A stretch of DNA of 64,000 nucleotides from Parabacteroides goldsteinii (GCF_015550595.1 NZ_JADNBB010000014.1:62001-126000), one strand, 5' to 3'. Positions 27,886 to 38,006 are shown, counted from the stretch's first letter. Notes: generated by a model from the letters alone, not told the origin. Numbers and translations are program-made.

Positions 27886-29178
27886 TTAGAACCCTTCTTT
27901 CAGAATCTTCTTCAGTGGTTGAAAGAAGCGTTCTATCAAACGTAAATCATCGGTTACAATTTCAGCAGTGGCTTTCATCTCATGAGAGACAGGCAAATTC
28001 TTTCCATAATTGGTGGTCAGTCCGTCCGGGAAGGCAATCTCCACCATATAATTGTCTTCCGTCGGCACCATCGAGATTGCCGAAACAATCCCGTTCACGA
28101 TCCCGAATTCCTGATCCGGAAAATTGGCAAAACGTACAATCACCCGCTGACTAAGCTCCACTTTTCCTGACCGCTGCACAGGCAGAGAAGCTCGCCCAAT
28201 TAACCGTTCATTCTCTTCAGGCACAACAGAAAAAACATCTTCCCCGGAAGTAATGAACTGGTTCTCATTCCAATATTTTGTAAAAGTGACCCGTCCCTCT
28301 ATAGGCGAACGCAAACAATAGTTCAACTCCCAACTTCCAATCACATTCAGCAATTCCTCCATAGCCGTCCGGTAATTATGCAGAAGCAAACTTTCTTTCT
28401 CCGCCTGTTGCAATTGCAGATCCAACAAACTCTCCTCCAATTGCCCGATCTGAATCTTCATATTTTCCAGCGCAGCATTCGCCCCCTCCAGGGAATACCG
28501 ATTCTGCAACAATGCATTCTTTGCCGTTTCATATTCAAAAGGAGAAATCACTTGCCGGAAAAAAAGCGAAGAATCCCGCTCATACTGTTTACAAGCTATT
28601 CCGTATTGCTCCTTTACGACCTGCCGTTGCCGCTGTTGATTCCTGTAATAAACACTGTACTTATCGATCTGATCCCGGACAGCAGCTATCTTTTTCGGAT
28701 AATAATCCAATTCTCTATAATTCTTACACTCATGCAAACTAGTCAACAACCCAACATAAACCGACTGCATCTCTCCCAACACAAACTCTGCCTTTCCTGA
28801 TAAAAGTTCGGAAAGCCTATCCGGTTCCGCCTGATGTTCAAGTAATATATCCTTCAGGCGATACGCATCTTCCGTCGAAGCAGGATTCTGTACAATAGCC
28901 AGTAGTGCACCGGGTTTTACCTTTTCACCATCCGTCACATACAATTTACTGATCTTACCCGAAGTCCGTGCTACGATCTGTGCCACCGGATGCCGGCTTG
29001 TCAATGTCATTTCCGTTGTAATCACATCCGGATATTTAAAGAAATAGCTACCCACCAAAAGAGCCAATACCACGATAAACAATAACGTGATTCCCCAGCG
29101 TACAATCCAGGCCGGGATCTGTCCCATCACCTCCTGCACTTCCTCACTGCGTAATTCTATTTCTTTCCCTTCTTTCAT
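27886..29178 (-). CDS. HlyD-family membrane fusion protein of a peptide exporter
   Basis: 430 residues. A single N-terminal membrane helix lies near 25-47 (RWGITLLFIVVLALLVGSYFF). A split lipoyl/barrel-sandwich domain follows (QIVARTSGKISKLYVTDGEKVKPGALLAIV at about 67-96, matched by NYCLRSPIEGRVTFTKYW near 283). Between the halves is a long coiled coil (about 110-270, Gln/Glu/Leu-rich). It is the periplasmic adaptor linking an inner-membrane ABC exporter to an outer-membrane TolC-like channel, which is not encoded in the window. The start codon abuts the stop of the C39 ABC gene, indicating a two-gene export unit. Confidence 0.9.
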   Translation of the reverse strand: MKEGKEIELRSEEVQEVMGQIPAWIVRWGITLLFIVVLALLVGSYFFKYPDVITTEMTLTSRHPVAQIVARTSGKISKLYVTDGEKVKPGALLAIVQNPASTEDAYRLKDILLEHQAEPDRLSELLSGKAEFVLGEMQSVYVGLLTSLHECKNYRELDYYPKKIAAVRDQIDKYSVYYRNQQRQRQVVKEQYGIACKQYERDSSLFFRQVISPFEYETAKNALLQNRYSLEGANAALENMKIQIGQLEESLLDLQLQQAEKESLLLHNYRTAMEELLNVIGSWELNYCLRSPIEGRVTFTKYWNENQFITSGEDVFSVVPEENERLIGRASLPVQRSGKVELSQRVIVRFANFPDQEFGIVNGIVSAISMVPTEDNYMVEIAFPDGLTTNYGKNLPVSHEMKATAEIVTDDLRLIERFFQPLKKILKEGF

Positions 29179-31373
29179 CAGGCTCCCAACTCCAACTGAT
29201 TCTTCACTAGTTTATAATATATCCCTCGCTTCGCTGTCAATTCTTCATGCGTCCCTTCCTCCACTACCTGTCCTTTATCTAATACCACTATATTATCCGC
29301 ATCTTTCACCGTACTCAATCGATGAGCCACGACAATCACCGTACGTCCCTGATAGAACTGATGCAAATGCTCCATGATCTCCTTCTCATTATTCGCATCC
29401 AATGCATTCGTCGCTTCATCCAGAAAAATAAATTCAGGATTCTTATATACAGCCCTGGCAATCAGTATCCGTTGTCGTTGTCCCTGGCTTACTCCGTTTC
29501 CTTCCATGCCGATCTTAGTATTGTAACCCAGTGGCAACGAATCGATAAAATCTCTTATATTAGCCACCGTCACCGCATGTAATAACCGTTCTTTATCGAT
29601 CACCTCCGCACCCACAGCTATATTCTTCGCTATTGAATCTGAAAAGATAAACCCATCCTGCATCACACAGCCTGTACGTGCCCGCCATACATGTGGATTA
29701 ATATTTTTAAGTAACTGATCCCCGACTTTGATACTCCCCTTATTCGGATCATAAAACCCAAGCAGTAGCTTTATGAGAGTAGTCTTTCCGCTACCACTTG
29801 CCCCTACGATAGCCGTCACTTTATGATGGGGAATAGTCAAATTTATCTTATCCAGCACATAATCACGATCCGCCCCATCATAACTAAAGCTCAAATCCTC
29901 TATCTGCAACATCCTGTTATCCGGCAACGTAGTAGCTTTCAACGCCAACGTCTGTTCCTCGTCTTCCCGTTGATGAATTTCACCTAAACGTTCCAGGCTA
30001 ATCTTGGCATCCTGAAAAGAGCGGGCAAAACCAATGAACTGCTCGATAGGAGCAGTCAGTTGCCCTACAATATATGTAAGCGAGACCATCATACCTAATG
30101 TCATATCACCGGAAACTACAGCTCGGGCGGCGAGAAAGGAGATAAGGATATTGGTAGTTTGGTTAAAAAACACCGACCCGAGCTGTTGATATTGTTCCAA
30201 TGCAAGCCCTTTTATACTAATCTTAAAAAGCTTCACTTGTATACGCTCCCACTGCCAACGTTTTTCCGTTTCACAGTTATTCAATTTTATTTCCTGCATG
30301 CCGGTGATCAACTGAAACAGATTACTTTGTTCACCGGCCGCCTGTGCAAACCGTGTGATATCCAGTTCACGCCGATATTTCATAAAAGCTAAAATCCAAG
30401 CGACATACAAGCCATTACCCAACAGAAATAAACCTAATATAGTCAGGTCATAGTAAGCCAATACAAAGCCAAAAACAATAAAATTGACAAAAGAAAATAA
30501 TGTGCTGATCGATGATCCTGTCATAAACGACTCGATTCGGTTGTGATCGCCGATACGCTGCATGATATCCCCGACCATCTTCGTATCGAAAAAATGAAGT
30601 GGCAAACGCATTAACTTTGCCAGAAAATCGGATATCAAAGCAATGTTGATACGCGTATTTACATGTAGTAAAATCCAACTTCGGATAAAATCGACAGACA
30701 ACTTAGCTATAAAAATAACTAACTGCGCAATCAGGATAAGAGTTATGAAGTTAAGGTTACTGTCCCTGATACCGGTATCTACCAGACTTTGAGTAAGGAA
30801 TGGCATGATCAGTTGTAAAAGGCTGGCCGTAAGCATTCCCAATACTAACTGAAAGATTTCACGTTTATAGGGAGTTAAATAACGAAAAAAGAAAGAAAAT
30901 GTTCTGGCCTGTTGTTCTCCAACTTCTTCTTTTTCATAAAAATCAGATCCCGGTTCCAGTAATAATGCTGTTCCTGTATCTTTACCCTCCACTAATGTAC
31001 TACACCAACAACGTGCCAGTTCAGTTTCATTATAAGCTACTTTTTTACTAGCAGGATCCGCTATATAATATTTCCCATTCCTAATCTTATAACAAACAAC
31101 AAAATGCCGCTGATTCCAGTGCAAAATACAAGGCAGCGGAACTTCGGTGCGGAGTTGCTCCTGGGTAATTCGTACTCCCATTGTTCGAAAACCAATTAAC
31201 TCAGCAGCATCGCTAATTCCCAACATAGAAACTCCTTCGCGTGTAATAAAAGCACGTTCACGCAGGTATTGCACAGAATAACTATGTCCATAGTATTTAG
31301 CAATCATGCGAAGACAAGTAGGACCACAATCAGCAGAATCAAGCTGGTGATAATGAGGGAATATTTTTATCAT
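29178..31373 (-). CDS. C39-peptidase-containing ABC transporter (PCAT), peptide exporter
   Basis: About 731 residues from the ATG at 31373 (MIKIFPHYHQLDSADCG). Residues 1-135 are a C39 peptidase with Cys16 in DSADCGPTCL, His90 in WNQRHFVV and Asp106 in YIADPASK, the catalytic triad that cuts after a Gly-Gly leader. About six membrane helices follow (165-450). The ABC domain has Walker A GASGSGKTTLIK, signature GVSQGQRQRILIARAV, Walker B EFIFLDEATNALD and the His loop VVAHRLST. PCATs cleave and export double-glycine peptides. A matching GG precursor is encoded 9 kb away at 40711-40872. HlyD follows without a gap. Confidence 0.95.
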   Translation of the reverse strand: MIKIFPHYHQLDSADCGPTCLRMIAKYYGHSYSVQYLRERAFITREGVSMLGISDAAELIGFRTMGVRITQEQLRTEVPLPCILHWNQRHFVVCYKIRNGKYYIADPASKKVAYNETELARCWCSTLVEGKDTGTALLLEPGSDFYEKEEVGEQQARTFSFFFRYLTPYKREIFQLVLGMLTASLLQLIMPFLTQSLVDTGIRDSNLNFITLILIAQLVIFIAKLSVDFIRSWILLHVNTRINIALISDFLAKLMRLPLHFFDTKMVGDIMQRIGDHNRIESFMTGSSISTLFSFVNFIVFGFVLAYYDLTILGLFLLGNGLYVAWILAFMKYRRELDITRFAQAAGEQSNLFQLITGMQEIKLNNCETEKRWQWERIQVKLFKISIKGLALEQYQQLGSVFFNQTTNILISFLAARAVVSGDMTLGMMVSLTYIVGQLTAPIEQFIGFARSFQDAKISLERLGEIHQREDEEQTLALKATTLPDNRMLQIEDLSFSYDGADRDYVLDKINLTIPHHKVTAIVGASGSGKTTLIKLLLGFYDPNKGSIKVGDQLLKNINPHVWRARTGCVMQDGFIFSDSIAKNIAVGAEVIDKERLLHAVTVANIRDFIDSLPLGYNTKIGMEGNGVSQGQRQRILIARAVYKNPEFIFLDEATNALDANNEKEIMEHLHQFYQGRTVIVVAHRLSTVKDADNIVVLDKGQVVEEGTHEELTAKRGIYYKLVKNQLELGA

Positions 31374-31482
31374 ATTTCTTAGTCGATATCTGAGTGCATA
31401 GTCAGAATACAATTAATAAACGACTTATCGATGGAACAAATCATAGATACACTTCTTTACTAAGAATAGATACACCATAAAA

Positions 31483-31842
31483 TTACATATCTCCTATCGT
31501 AAAATTACCATATAGACAAGTCTCTCCATAAATAACCTCTACAACATAATCTTCAGGTTCCTGATTAATCGGTATTTGAACTAATCGAGGAGAAGAATAG
31601 ATATATGTAAACACCTCTTTACCTGTTGCTTCTTTAATTTTAACAACAACATTCTCTGGAGAGTTAAAGAACTCTATCTGAATAGTATTTCCATCCAGCA
31701 CTGCTTTTATTGGTAAAATACTACGAAGAGCTTCTTGATCAGAATTTCTGGCATGTAAATGAATATCTCTAGAATTTGTAGTTTTTGAAAAACCACTGAA
31801 TGCGACAAGCATACAGAAGAATAAAATAATTGTTTTTCCCAT
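31483..31842 (-). CDS. Secreted DUF3244-type protein
   Basis: 119 residues with a signal peptide (about 1-19, ending FSGFSK). The mature part has the beta-rich pattern of DUF3244 proteins: IKAVLDGNTIQIEFFNSPENVVVKI, EVFTYIYSS and a terminal YGNFTIG strand, a small immunoglobulin-like fold of unknown function. In Bacteroidales these occur beside TPR-HTH regulators, as here. It lies 110 bp upstream of the exporter in the same direction. The role is unknown. Confidence 0.75.
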   Translation of the reverse strand: MGKTIILFFCMLVAFSGFSKTTNSRDIHLHARNSDQEALRSILPIKAVLDGNTIQIEFFNSPENVVVKIKEATGKEVFTYIYSSPRLVQIPINQEPEDYVVEVIYGETCLYGNFTIGDM

Positions 31843-31977
31843 AACGATGATTTATTATTTGTACAGCAAAGTAATACAAAATATTGTATAAAAAAATGGA
31901 TACACCAACCAGTATATACATTTAATAATCAGGCATATACAAACAATAAAATACAAATGATTCAAAAAAAATGGATT

Positions 31978-33804
31978 TTAAACCAAGCTAGTTAGTAACT
32001 CTTCGAAAGAAAGCCTATTGTCTAAAGAAAGATTCTTTTTTAAAATTCCTTTTCGATATTTAGAAACAGTATTAGGTTCCACACCTAACACTGCCGAAAT
32101 TTTTTCTGCCTTTATTCCTAAGATAAATAAGCAACAATACTTCTGTTCATTTTCCGTCATTTTAGGACATTTTTTATTTAACTTCACAAGATAATCAGGA
32201 TATACATTATTGAACTTAGTCTCAAAAACCTCCCATTCCCTATCAGAATATTTCGTCACTATATCTGTTTTATCATATAGTTTTTTCATTTGTGGACAAC
32301 CATCTTCAAAATACTTACGCACGAACTCATTCGATTTTTGCTTCATTCTTTTTATAGAAGACACCTTCTCTTTAATCTCCCCCTGCAAAATAGCAATTTC
32401 GCTATTCAGTTTCTCATTCTTCAGAGAATATGATTTTTCTATCAATTGCTTATCAACTTTCAAAGTTTGAATTATCTTCATATTCTCCTGCAACTCATCT
32501 CTTTTTTGTCGAAGTTCTTCTTCTTTCTGTAATAAAGATGTTTGGCTTCTACTAATTTCCAATTGACTGTTAATTAAATGTTGTTCATTTGATTTCAATG
32601 CTTGCTCTTTCTTTTGCAGTCCCAATTGTTTCCTACGAAGTTGAGACTGATACAGATAAATAACAATAGATAATAAAATCAGCAAAGCAATAACAAGAAG
32701 TGAGAATGAGAATTCACTGTCCTTTTTCTTTAGTAGCAATTGGTTCTTTTCATTGACCGCTTTCTCATAATTATAACGTGCTCCTATATCTGCTATTTTC
32801 TCCGATTGATAAACCTGCTCTATTGAATCTCGTAAGACAAGATATAGTTCATTGGAATCAAATGCCGTTTTATAATCCCTATTTTGATATGATAATAATG
32901 AGTATTCTCTATATGATTGACACCTTGTGTATAAATCTGAACTACCCATAGATTTACTTAAATAGAATAATGCAGAATCTGTTTGTCCTATTTTTTTATA
33001 CAAATAGCCTAGTGAATAAAACAGAGAATACAATTGATCGTTATTTTGTGCAATCTTCATAGACGAATAAATATAATCTTTCGCCATAGGATATAAAGAC
33101 ATACTTTCATAAACATTTCCTAAACATTTAAAAACAAGCCGTTTTAAACCGGTCCATTCATTCTTTTCTGCCATATCCAATGACAGATTCAAATAATGGA
33201 GGGAACTATCCAATTGTCCTAAATATTCATAGGCAATCCCAATATCCCTCGATGTGTAAGCAACTCCCATCAAATAGTCGTCTTGTATATAGCTAGAATG
33301 AGCTTTTTGATAATAGATCAAAGATTTATCATACAAAGAATTTTTACGATACAAATCACCCAACTGGTTACAAATACGGGCTTGCAAGTTATAGTTTGTA
33401 CTTTTCTGCACAAAATCCTCTGCCTTTAAAAAACTTACTATTGCCTGGTCAAAAAGCGAAAGATCCATCAGAACTCGTCCCTGACAATAATAAACTTGTG
33501 CCTTCCTAAAATCATTATGTGTTTTGTCAAAATAAGATACTGCTATACTTATCAAAGAGTCAGATGTATGTTGAATATATTCCTTATCCCGCGCCTGAGT
33601 AATCAATAAGCACCAAAGAGCATATTGGTTACGCGATAACTTCTCCGGTTGTGATATGCCTTCTAATAAAAATAAGGCACTATCGGATCGGGTATTCATG
33701 CATTTTTCTGCTTGTTCCAGTACCGATGAAATACTTGTAGATCCGGTACAAGAAGTTATTGTAATAAAAAATAACACAGCTAGTAATAAATATTGTTTTT
33801 TCAT
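31978..33804 (-). CDS. Membrane-anchored TPR regulator with C-terminal LuxR-like HTH
   Basis: 608 residues. The N-terminal lipoprotein-like signal is LFFITITSC (Cys about 19). TPR repeats cover about 90-330 (AQVYYCQGRVLMDLSLFDQAI, YNLQARICNQLGDLYRKNS and similar). A membrane helix lies at about 368-385 (FSLLVIALLILLSIVIYLY), followed by a long coiled coil (about 390-500). A C-terminal HTH (about 555-600, IKAEKISAVLGVEPNTVSKYRKGIL) completes it. This places sensory TPRs in the periplasm and the DNA-binding domain in the cytoplasm, a one-component transmembrane regulator. Adjacency to the exporter and glf suggests it controls this locus; the target is not shown by sequence. Confidence 0.82.
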   Translation of the reverse strand: MKKQYLLLAVLFFITITSCTGSTSISSVLEQAEKCMNTRSDSALFLLEGISQPEKLSRNQYALWCLLITQARDKEYIQHTSDSLISIAVSYFDKTHNDFRKAQVYYCQGRVLMDLSLFDQAIVSFLKAEDFVQKSTNYNLQARICNQLGDLYRKNSLYDKSLIYYQKAHSSYIQDDYLMGVAYTSRDIGIAYEYLGQLDSSLHYLNLSLDMAEKNEWTGLKRLVFKCLGNVYESMSLYPMAKDYIYSSMKIAQNNDQLYSLFYSLGYLYKKIGQTDSALFYLSKSMGSSDLYTRCQSYREYSLLSYQNRDYKTAFDSNELYLVLRDSIEQVYQSEKIADIGARYNYEKAVNEKNQLLLKKKDSEFSFSLLVIALLILLSIVIYLYQSQLRRKQLGLQKKEQALKSNEQHLINSQLEISRSQTSLLQKEEELRQKRDELQENMKIIQTLKVDKQLIEKSYSLKNEKLNSEIAILQGEIKEKVSSIKRMKQKSNEFVRKYFEDGCPQMKKLYDKTDIVTKYSDREWEVFETKFNNVYPDYLVKLNKKCPKMTENEQKYCCLFILGIKAEKISAVLGVEPNTVSKYRKGILKKNLSLDNRLSFEELLTSLV

Positions 33805-33919
33805 GGTCCAATTATCTTAATCTAAATGCAAAATAAGGCTTAATTTTCAAACTATCAAAAATAAACAGCTAAATATGGAGAAATAGCATTTAATACATGG
33901 AAATAATTTACAAATAGCT

Positions 33920-33927
33920 TATATTTG
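33920..33927 (+). promoter_or_regulatory. -7 element almost abutting the glf start codon
   Basis: TATATTTG matches TAnnTTTG and ends only 3 bp before the ATG at 33931. If used, transcription would begin at or very near the A of the start codon. No good -33 element is visible, so the site is a candidate only. Confidence 0.4.
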
Positions 33928-33930
33928 TAT

Positions 33931-35046
33931 ATGGCTACATCTTTTGATTACTTAATTATTGGAGCGGGACTTTTCGGTGCTACATTCGCTCAAAAAATGA
34001 ATGAACATGGCAAAAGTTGCCTTGTGATCGATAAACGACCACATGCCGGTGGAAATACGTATTGCAGGGATGAAGAAGGAATTCGTGTACATGAATATGG
34101 TGCACACATCTTCCATACAGACAAAGACCACGTTTGGCAATACGTAAACCGCTTTGTGCGTTTCAATCATTTTATAAATTCACCCTTAGCTAATTATAAA
34201 GGGGAATTATACAATCTCCCTTTTAATATGAATACTTTTAATAAGTTATGGGGAGTAAAGACACCTGCTGAAGCAAAAGCGCAATTAGCAGAACAACGTA
34301 AATCTTATCTGCATATAACAGATCCCCAAAATTTGGAAGAGCAAGCATTAAAACTTTACGGTGAAGATATTTATAGGATTTTCATCAAAGAATATACAGA
34401 GAAACAATGGGGATGCTCGGCTACTGAACTGCCAGCTTTCATTATACGACGATTACCTTTTCGTTTTACTTACGACAATAATTATTTTAATGATCCTTAC
34501 CAAGGTATTCCCATCGGTGGATATAACCTGCTAACTAATGCCTTACTGGATGGCCTTGAAGTAAGACTTAATACGAACTACTTCGAAAACAGGGAATATT
34601 TCAATTCTATTGCGAACAAAATCATATTCACCGGTTGTATTGATGAATTCTTCGACTTTGAATTTGGGAAACTGGATTATCGCAGTTTACGATTTGAACA
34701 TGAGCGATTAGATATTGACGATTTTCAGGGCAATGCAGTCGTAAATTACAATGAAGCATCTGTACCTTTCACCCGGATCATTGAACATAAACATTTCGAG
34801 TTTGGAAAACAGCCACATACAGTGATCACACGAGAATATCCCCAAACCTTTGAAAAAGGGAAGGAGCCTTATTATCCAAAAAATAACGAAGAAAACATGA
34901 TGAAATTAAAAATGTATAAAGAGAAGTCAACTATTTGTCCAAATATATTATTTGGAGGTAGATTAGCTCAGTATACCTATTTTGATATGGATGATACTAT
35001 CGAGGCGGCGCTAATACTTACAGAAAAAGAATCAAATCGATGGTAA
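33931..35046 (+). CDS. glf: UDP-galactopyranose mutase
   Basis: 371 residues from the ATG at 33931; an in-frame TTG at 33925 is rejected as it overlaps the -7 element. FAD-binding motif LIIGAGLFGATFAQKMN is followed by KSCLVIDKRPHAGGNTY and the UGM-specific HEYGAHIFHT (His near the flavin). YTEKQWGCSATELP and RRLPFRFTYDNNYFND are substrate-site segments, and FGGRLAQYTYFDMDD is the C-terminal FAD contact. It converts UDP-Galp to UDP-Galf, the donor for galactofuranose transfer. The next gene 50 bp downstream is a putative glycosyltransferase, and further glycosyltransferases lie at 36163 and 45132. Confidence 0.95.
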   Translation: MATSFDYLIIGAGLFGATFAQKMNEHGKSCLVIDKRPHAGGNTYCRDEEGIRVHEYGAHIFHTDKDHVWQYVNRFVRFNHFINSPLANYKGELYNLPFNMNTFNKLWGVKTPAEAKAQLAEQRKSYLHITDPQNLEEQALKLYGEDIYRIFIKEYTEKQWGCSATELPAFIIRRLPFRFTYDNNYFNDPYQGIPIGGYNLLTNALLDGLEVRLNTNYFENREYFNSIANKIIFTGCIDEFFDFEFGKLDYRSLRFEHERLDIDDFQGNAVVNYNEASVPFTRIIEHKHFEFGKQPHTVITREYPQTFEKGKEPYYPKNNEENMMKLKMYKEKSTICPNILFGGRLAQYTYFDMDDTIEAALILTEKESNRW

Positions 35047-35096
35047 TATCAGATTAATACATTCTATCGAAACAAATAAACTTTAAATTTCATATT

Positions 35097-36083
35097 ATGA
35101 TCAACTATTCTGAACGTGCTTTAATTGTATTGACTTCATACGAGTTTGAATCTTTACAACTAACTTTGAATGCTTTAAATCATACATTAGATCTTGAAGA
35201 ACGTATCGTTATCATCCTTAATGGAATTCCAAATTATGCCGGAGCAATAGTAGAAAGAATCAGTAGAGAATGGGCAGCTCAAGATCATTCTCACCGGTTT
35301 GTTGTTCGCCCTTTATCTTCGGGAGGTAAGGCTTATTGGGCTATTAAAGAAATTCTTGAAAAATTTGAACCACTTAAATACACAAAGTATATCTGCAAAA
35401 TAGATGATGACATCATTCCTTTAAGAAAAAAATGGATGGATCATCTGGCTGATACTTATTCTACACTGGATAACTCAGACAAGAAGATTGGTTTCGTAAC
35501 CGGATTGATCAATAACAACAATTGGGGTTTTGCAGAACTGATCGATATATTTGACAAACGAACAGAATATGAGCAAATAAGTAATTACAATAATATTGCC
35601 GGACAACGTCTTATAAAAGAAAAAGAAGTAGCCAACGGAGCTTTTGGATCTGTTTGGAAAAATCCATATTTGGCTTGGTGGATTCACCAATGGACAAGTC
35701 TTTGCCCAGACGAATTCATTAATAGAACCGCAAATTTAGGATTAAAAGAAATTCTTCCGGAGATTCATTATTCAATCGGTTGTATATATTTTGAAAAATC
35801 GTTCTGGTTACAACCGGAAATCCCAGATAACAAAGAAACGGCGTTTGACGAACTTATGCTTCATCAGTTATGTATTCAAGCAAATTTGCAAAAATGGGCA
35901 GTGATGAATGAACCTATAATCCACATACATTATTATACACAACGATTTCCCAATAAAGACATAATACCATTAATAGCCAATAGCTTATTCAATTTTTTTC
36001 GAGATACAGCTTTTAATAATATTCGGAGGATACAATTAGAGGACAGATTCATTATACTTGAAGAAAAAATGTATGAAATATAG
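35097..36083 (+). CDS. Putative GT-A glycosyltransferase next to glf
   Basis: 328 residues, no membrane segments. The N-terminal Rossmann-like beginning RALIVLTSYEFESLQLTLNAL resembles a GT-A fold. KIDDDIIPLRKKWMDHLA (D103-D105) is a credible DxD metal/nucleotide-sugar motif. The rest has no family signature I know, though VANGAFGSVWKNPYLAWW and FDELMLHQLCIQ look like acceptor-side elements. Co-orientation with glf suggests a galactofuranosyltransferase, which is inference. It converges on the next glycosyltransferase gene. Confidence 0.65.
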   Translation: MINYSERALIVLTSYEFESLQLTLNALNHTLDLEERIVIILNGIPNYAGAIVERISREWAAQDHSHRFVVRPLSSGGKAYWAIKEILEKFEPLKYTKYICKIDDDIIPLRKKWMDHLADTYSTLDNSDKKIGFVTGLINNNNWGFAELIDIFDKRTEYEQISNYNNIAGQRLIKEKEVANGAFGSVWKNPYLAWWIHQWTSLCPDEFINRTANLGLKEILPEIHYSIGCIYFEKSFWLQPEIPDNKETAFDELMLHQLCIQANLQKWAVMNEPIIHIHYYTQRFPNKDIIPLIANSLFNFFRDTAFNNIRRIQLEDRFIILEEKMYEI

Positions 36084-36162
36084 AATGTTTTCAATATTAG
36101 AATCCATTTATTACTCAGAATCCAAACTCGACTTACTTCTTATCTAATATACATTATAGTTT

Positions 36163-36942
36163 TCACTCATGGAATTCTGATAATATTTCATTTTTCGTCA
36201 TACTTCTTATCCTACTGTATTCATACATTGTTTTATATTCATGATATTCGGAACGGATCATTCCATTATGATCTCTTGGATGAGTAAGATGAAATAAAGC
36301 CCCTTCACTCCTATATAATCTATAATCAAGAATTAACCAACGATAAAAACGTTCCATATCTTCAGGTCCCCACCCATAAAAAGCTTCATTCTCCATTCCT
36401 GATTGTCTGTATTTTTTAGTAGATATAAGAAATGCCCCACCCACAGATTTACCTTCATCTGTGGATGTATATATTAAATTCATTTTTTGGGTATTCCTTT
36501 TCAAGAATTCTATATCTTTATTAATGATATAATGGTTTCTCATTATTTCAGAGATATCCAAAAAACGACCATCATATGGATAAGCAAATTCACAATTACC
36601 ACACCTAAGCTGCTCTACAGCATCCATAATTTGAATATTTTCAAGTACTATATCAGCATCCCATATACCTATATAGTCTGTATCCACAAATCTAGAAATT
36701 GAATTTAGATGTTTTGTACGATGAAATATAGGATCTTTGTCTTCGACGAAATTATAGTTGATAGAGTTATTAAGTAACTGTTTCAATATACCACTGTTAT
36801 AATATGAAGCCTCAAGTACTATAATATTAGTTTTGAAACTAGACTCAATACATTCTATTGTAAGTAACAAATTTTCTAACCTGACTATTGAATCAATCCT
36901 AACAGGAATTATAAATGTAGTATCATTCAAATTATACATCAT
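36163..36942 (-). CDS. GT-A glycosyltransferase (galactosyltransferase-like C-terminal motif)
   Basis: 259 residues. FIIPVRIDSIVRLENLL begins the nucleotide-binding fold. IGIWDADIVLEN has a D95-x-D97 metal motif, and GWGPEDMERFYRW (about 190-202) resembles the WGxEDxD-type motif of galactosyltransferase C-terminal domains (Glyco_transf_7C). The start overlaps the stop of the LanC-like gene (TTATGATG), so it is the last gene of the precursor-maturase operon. This coupling suggests it modifies the peptide product or acts in the same pathway; the acceptor is unknown. Confidence 0.75.
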   Translation of the reverse strand: MMYNLNDTTFIIPVRIDSIVRLENLLLTIECIESSFKTNIIVLEASYYNSGILKQLLNNSINYNFVEDKDPIFHRTKHLNSISRFVDTDYIGIWDADIVLENIQIMDAVEQLRCGNCEFAYPYDGRFLDISEIMRNHYIINKDIEFLKRNTQKMNLIYTSTDEGKSVGGAFLISTKKYRQSGMENEAFYGWGPEDMERFYRWLILDYRLYRSEGALFHLTHPRDHNGMIRSEYHEYKTMYEYSRIRSMTKNEILSEFHE

Positions 36943-38006
36943 AAGAAAGACCTTTTTATATGTAACATAGTTAAATAAACACCAAGATAACCATCTAATA
37001 GTTTACAGTGTTTATCAAAATAAAAATCATTATTCAACATTCTATTCCATACATCTGAATGACTTACTCTTGTATATATCAATTGTGGATTAAAATTAAA
37101 ACTATAATTGGGGTATTCTTTTTTAAGACTATACAACATCATATAGACAGAAGATATACCATCTAAGATGTACACATTCTGATTATTAAATTCTTCATAC
37201 AATATATAATTAATATCGATATTACTTTTTAAAAGCTTAATATGAGACTCAAATTCTTTAACAAACTTTATCAAACATGGCTTTATACTGATCAAACCAT
37301 ACAATAAAAAAAGTCTATTTGCATGTAAAACAGGATAACTTGATAAAATCACATTAATGTTTCTATCCAAAATTTTATCGATTCTATAGTTATATATATT
37401 AAGTTTGTAAATTTTGCTAATAACACGCAAAAATAATGGCAAATTATAATTCAACAATGAATAATTAATATTTTCCTTAAAAAATTCATCTTGCAAATTT
37501 TCATTTAACATCTCTAATGTGCGAATTGTTAACTCTTGGAAGAAATACTTGTTTTCTAAAGACTTACACTCTCTATACCTTATATATAAATAATAAAGTA
37601 AGAGAATGAGATCCGCCTTTGGAATTGGTTTTACACCATTCTTATATTCTAGAAATACCAACTTTTTAAAAATAGCATTATCAACTTCTTCTAGTATTTC
37701 ATTGATATCACCCTCAACATATTTTTCTCTTACTAAATGACTCATACCAAGAGCAACACCAGCTAAACCAGTTTCAACTGTGATATCATTTATGTCACTT
37801 ATTTGCTCTATTACCCTATTCAAAAAATCATCAGCCACAAATTTATATTTTGGATTTACTTCCCAGCGTGACAAATAATAAAAATAAAGACTCCAACCTA
37901 AATTATCTGTAATTGTATTAAATGAATCAACATTCAATTTAGATAATATTAGTTTTCTATTTAACGTATAAATCATTTTCATAATAAATAATTGTTTCAA
38001 ATTCAT
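36939..38006 (-). CDS. Divergent LanC-like helical protein without zinc ligands
   Basis: About 355 residues from the ATG at 38006, which overlaps the TGA of the pseudo-SAM gene (ATGA). An ATG 9 bp earlier is also possible. Predicted all-alpha, with Gly-rich turns spaced as in lanthionine-synthetase-C barrels: DNLGWSLYFYYLSRW, VETGLAGVALGMSHLV, LDGISSVYMMLYSL and LLDGYLGVYLTMLHI. The Cys and CysHis zinc ligands of LanC are not present. A second protein of the same type is at 44210. It is probably a non-catalytic or repurposed scaffold in peptide modification. The family call rests on repeat pattern only and is moderately uncertain. Confidence 0.55.
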   Translation of the reverse strand: MNLKQLFIMKMIYTLNRKLILSKLNVDSFNTITDNLGWSLYFYYLSRWEVNPKYKFVADDFLNRVIEQISDINDITVETGLAGVALGMSHLVREKYVEGDINEILEEVDNAIFKKLVFLEYKNGVKPIPKADLILLLYYLYIRYRECKSLENKYFFQELTIRTLEMLNENLQDEFFKENINYSLLNYNLPLFLRVISKIYKLNIYNYRIDKILDRNINVILSSYPVLHANRLFLLYGLISIKPCLIKFVKEFESHIKLLKSNIDINYILYEEFNNQNVYILDGISSVYMMLYSLKKEYPNYSFNFNPQLIYTRVSHSDVWNRMLNNDFYFDKHCKLLDGYLGVYLTMLHIKRSFL

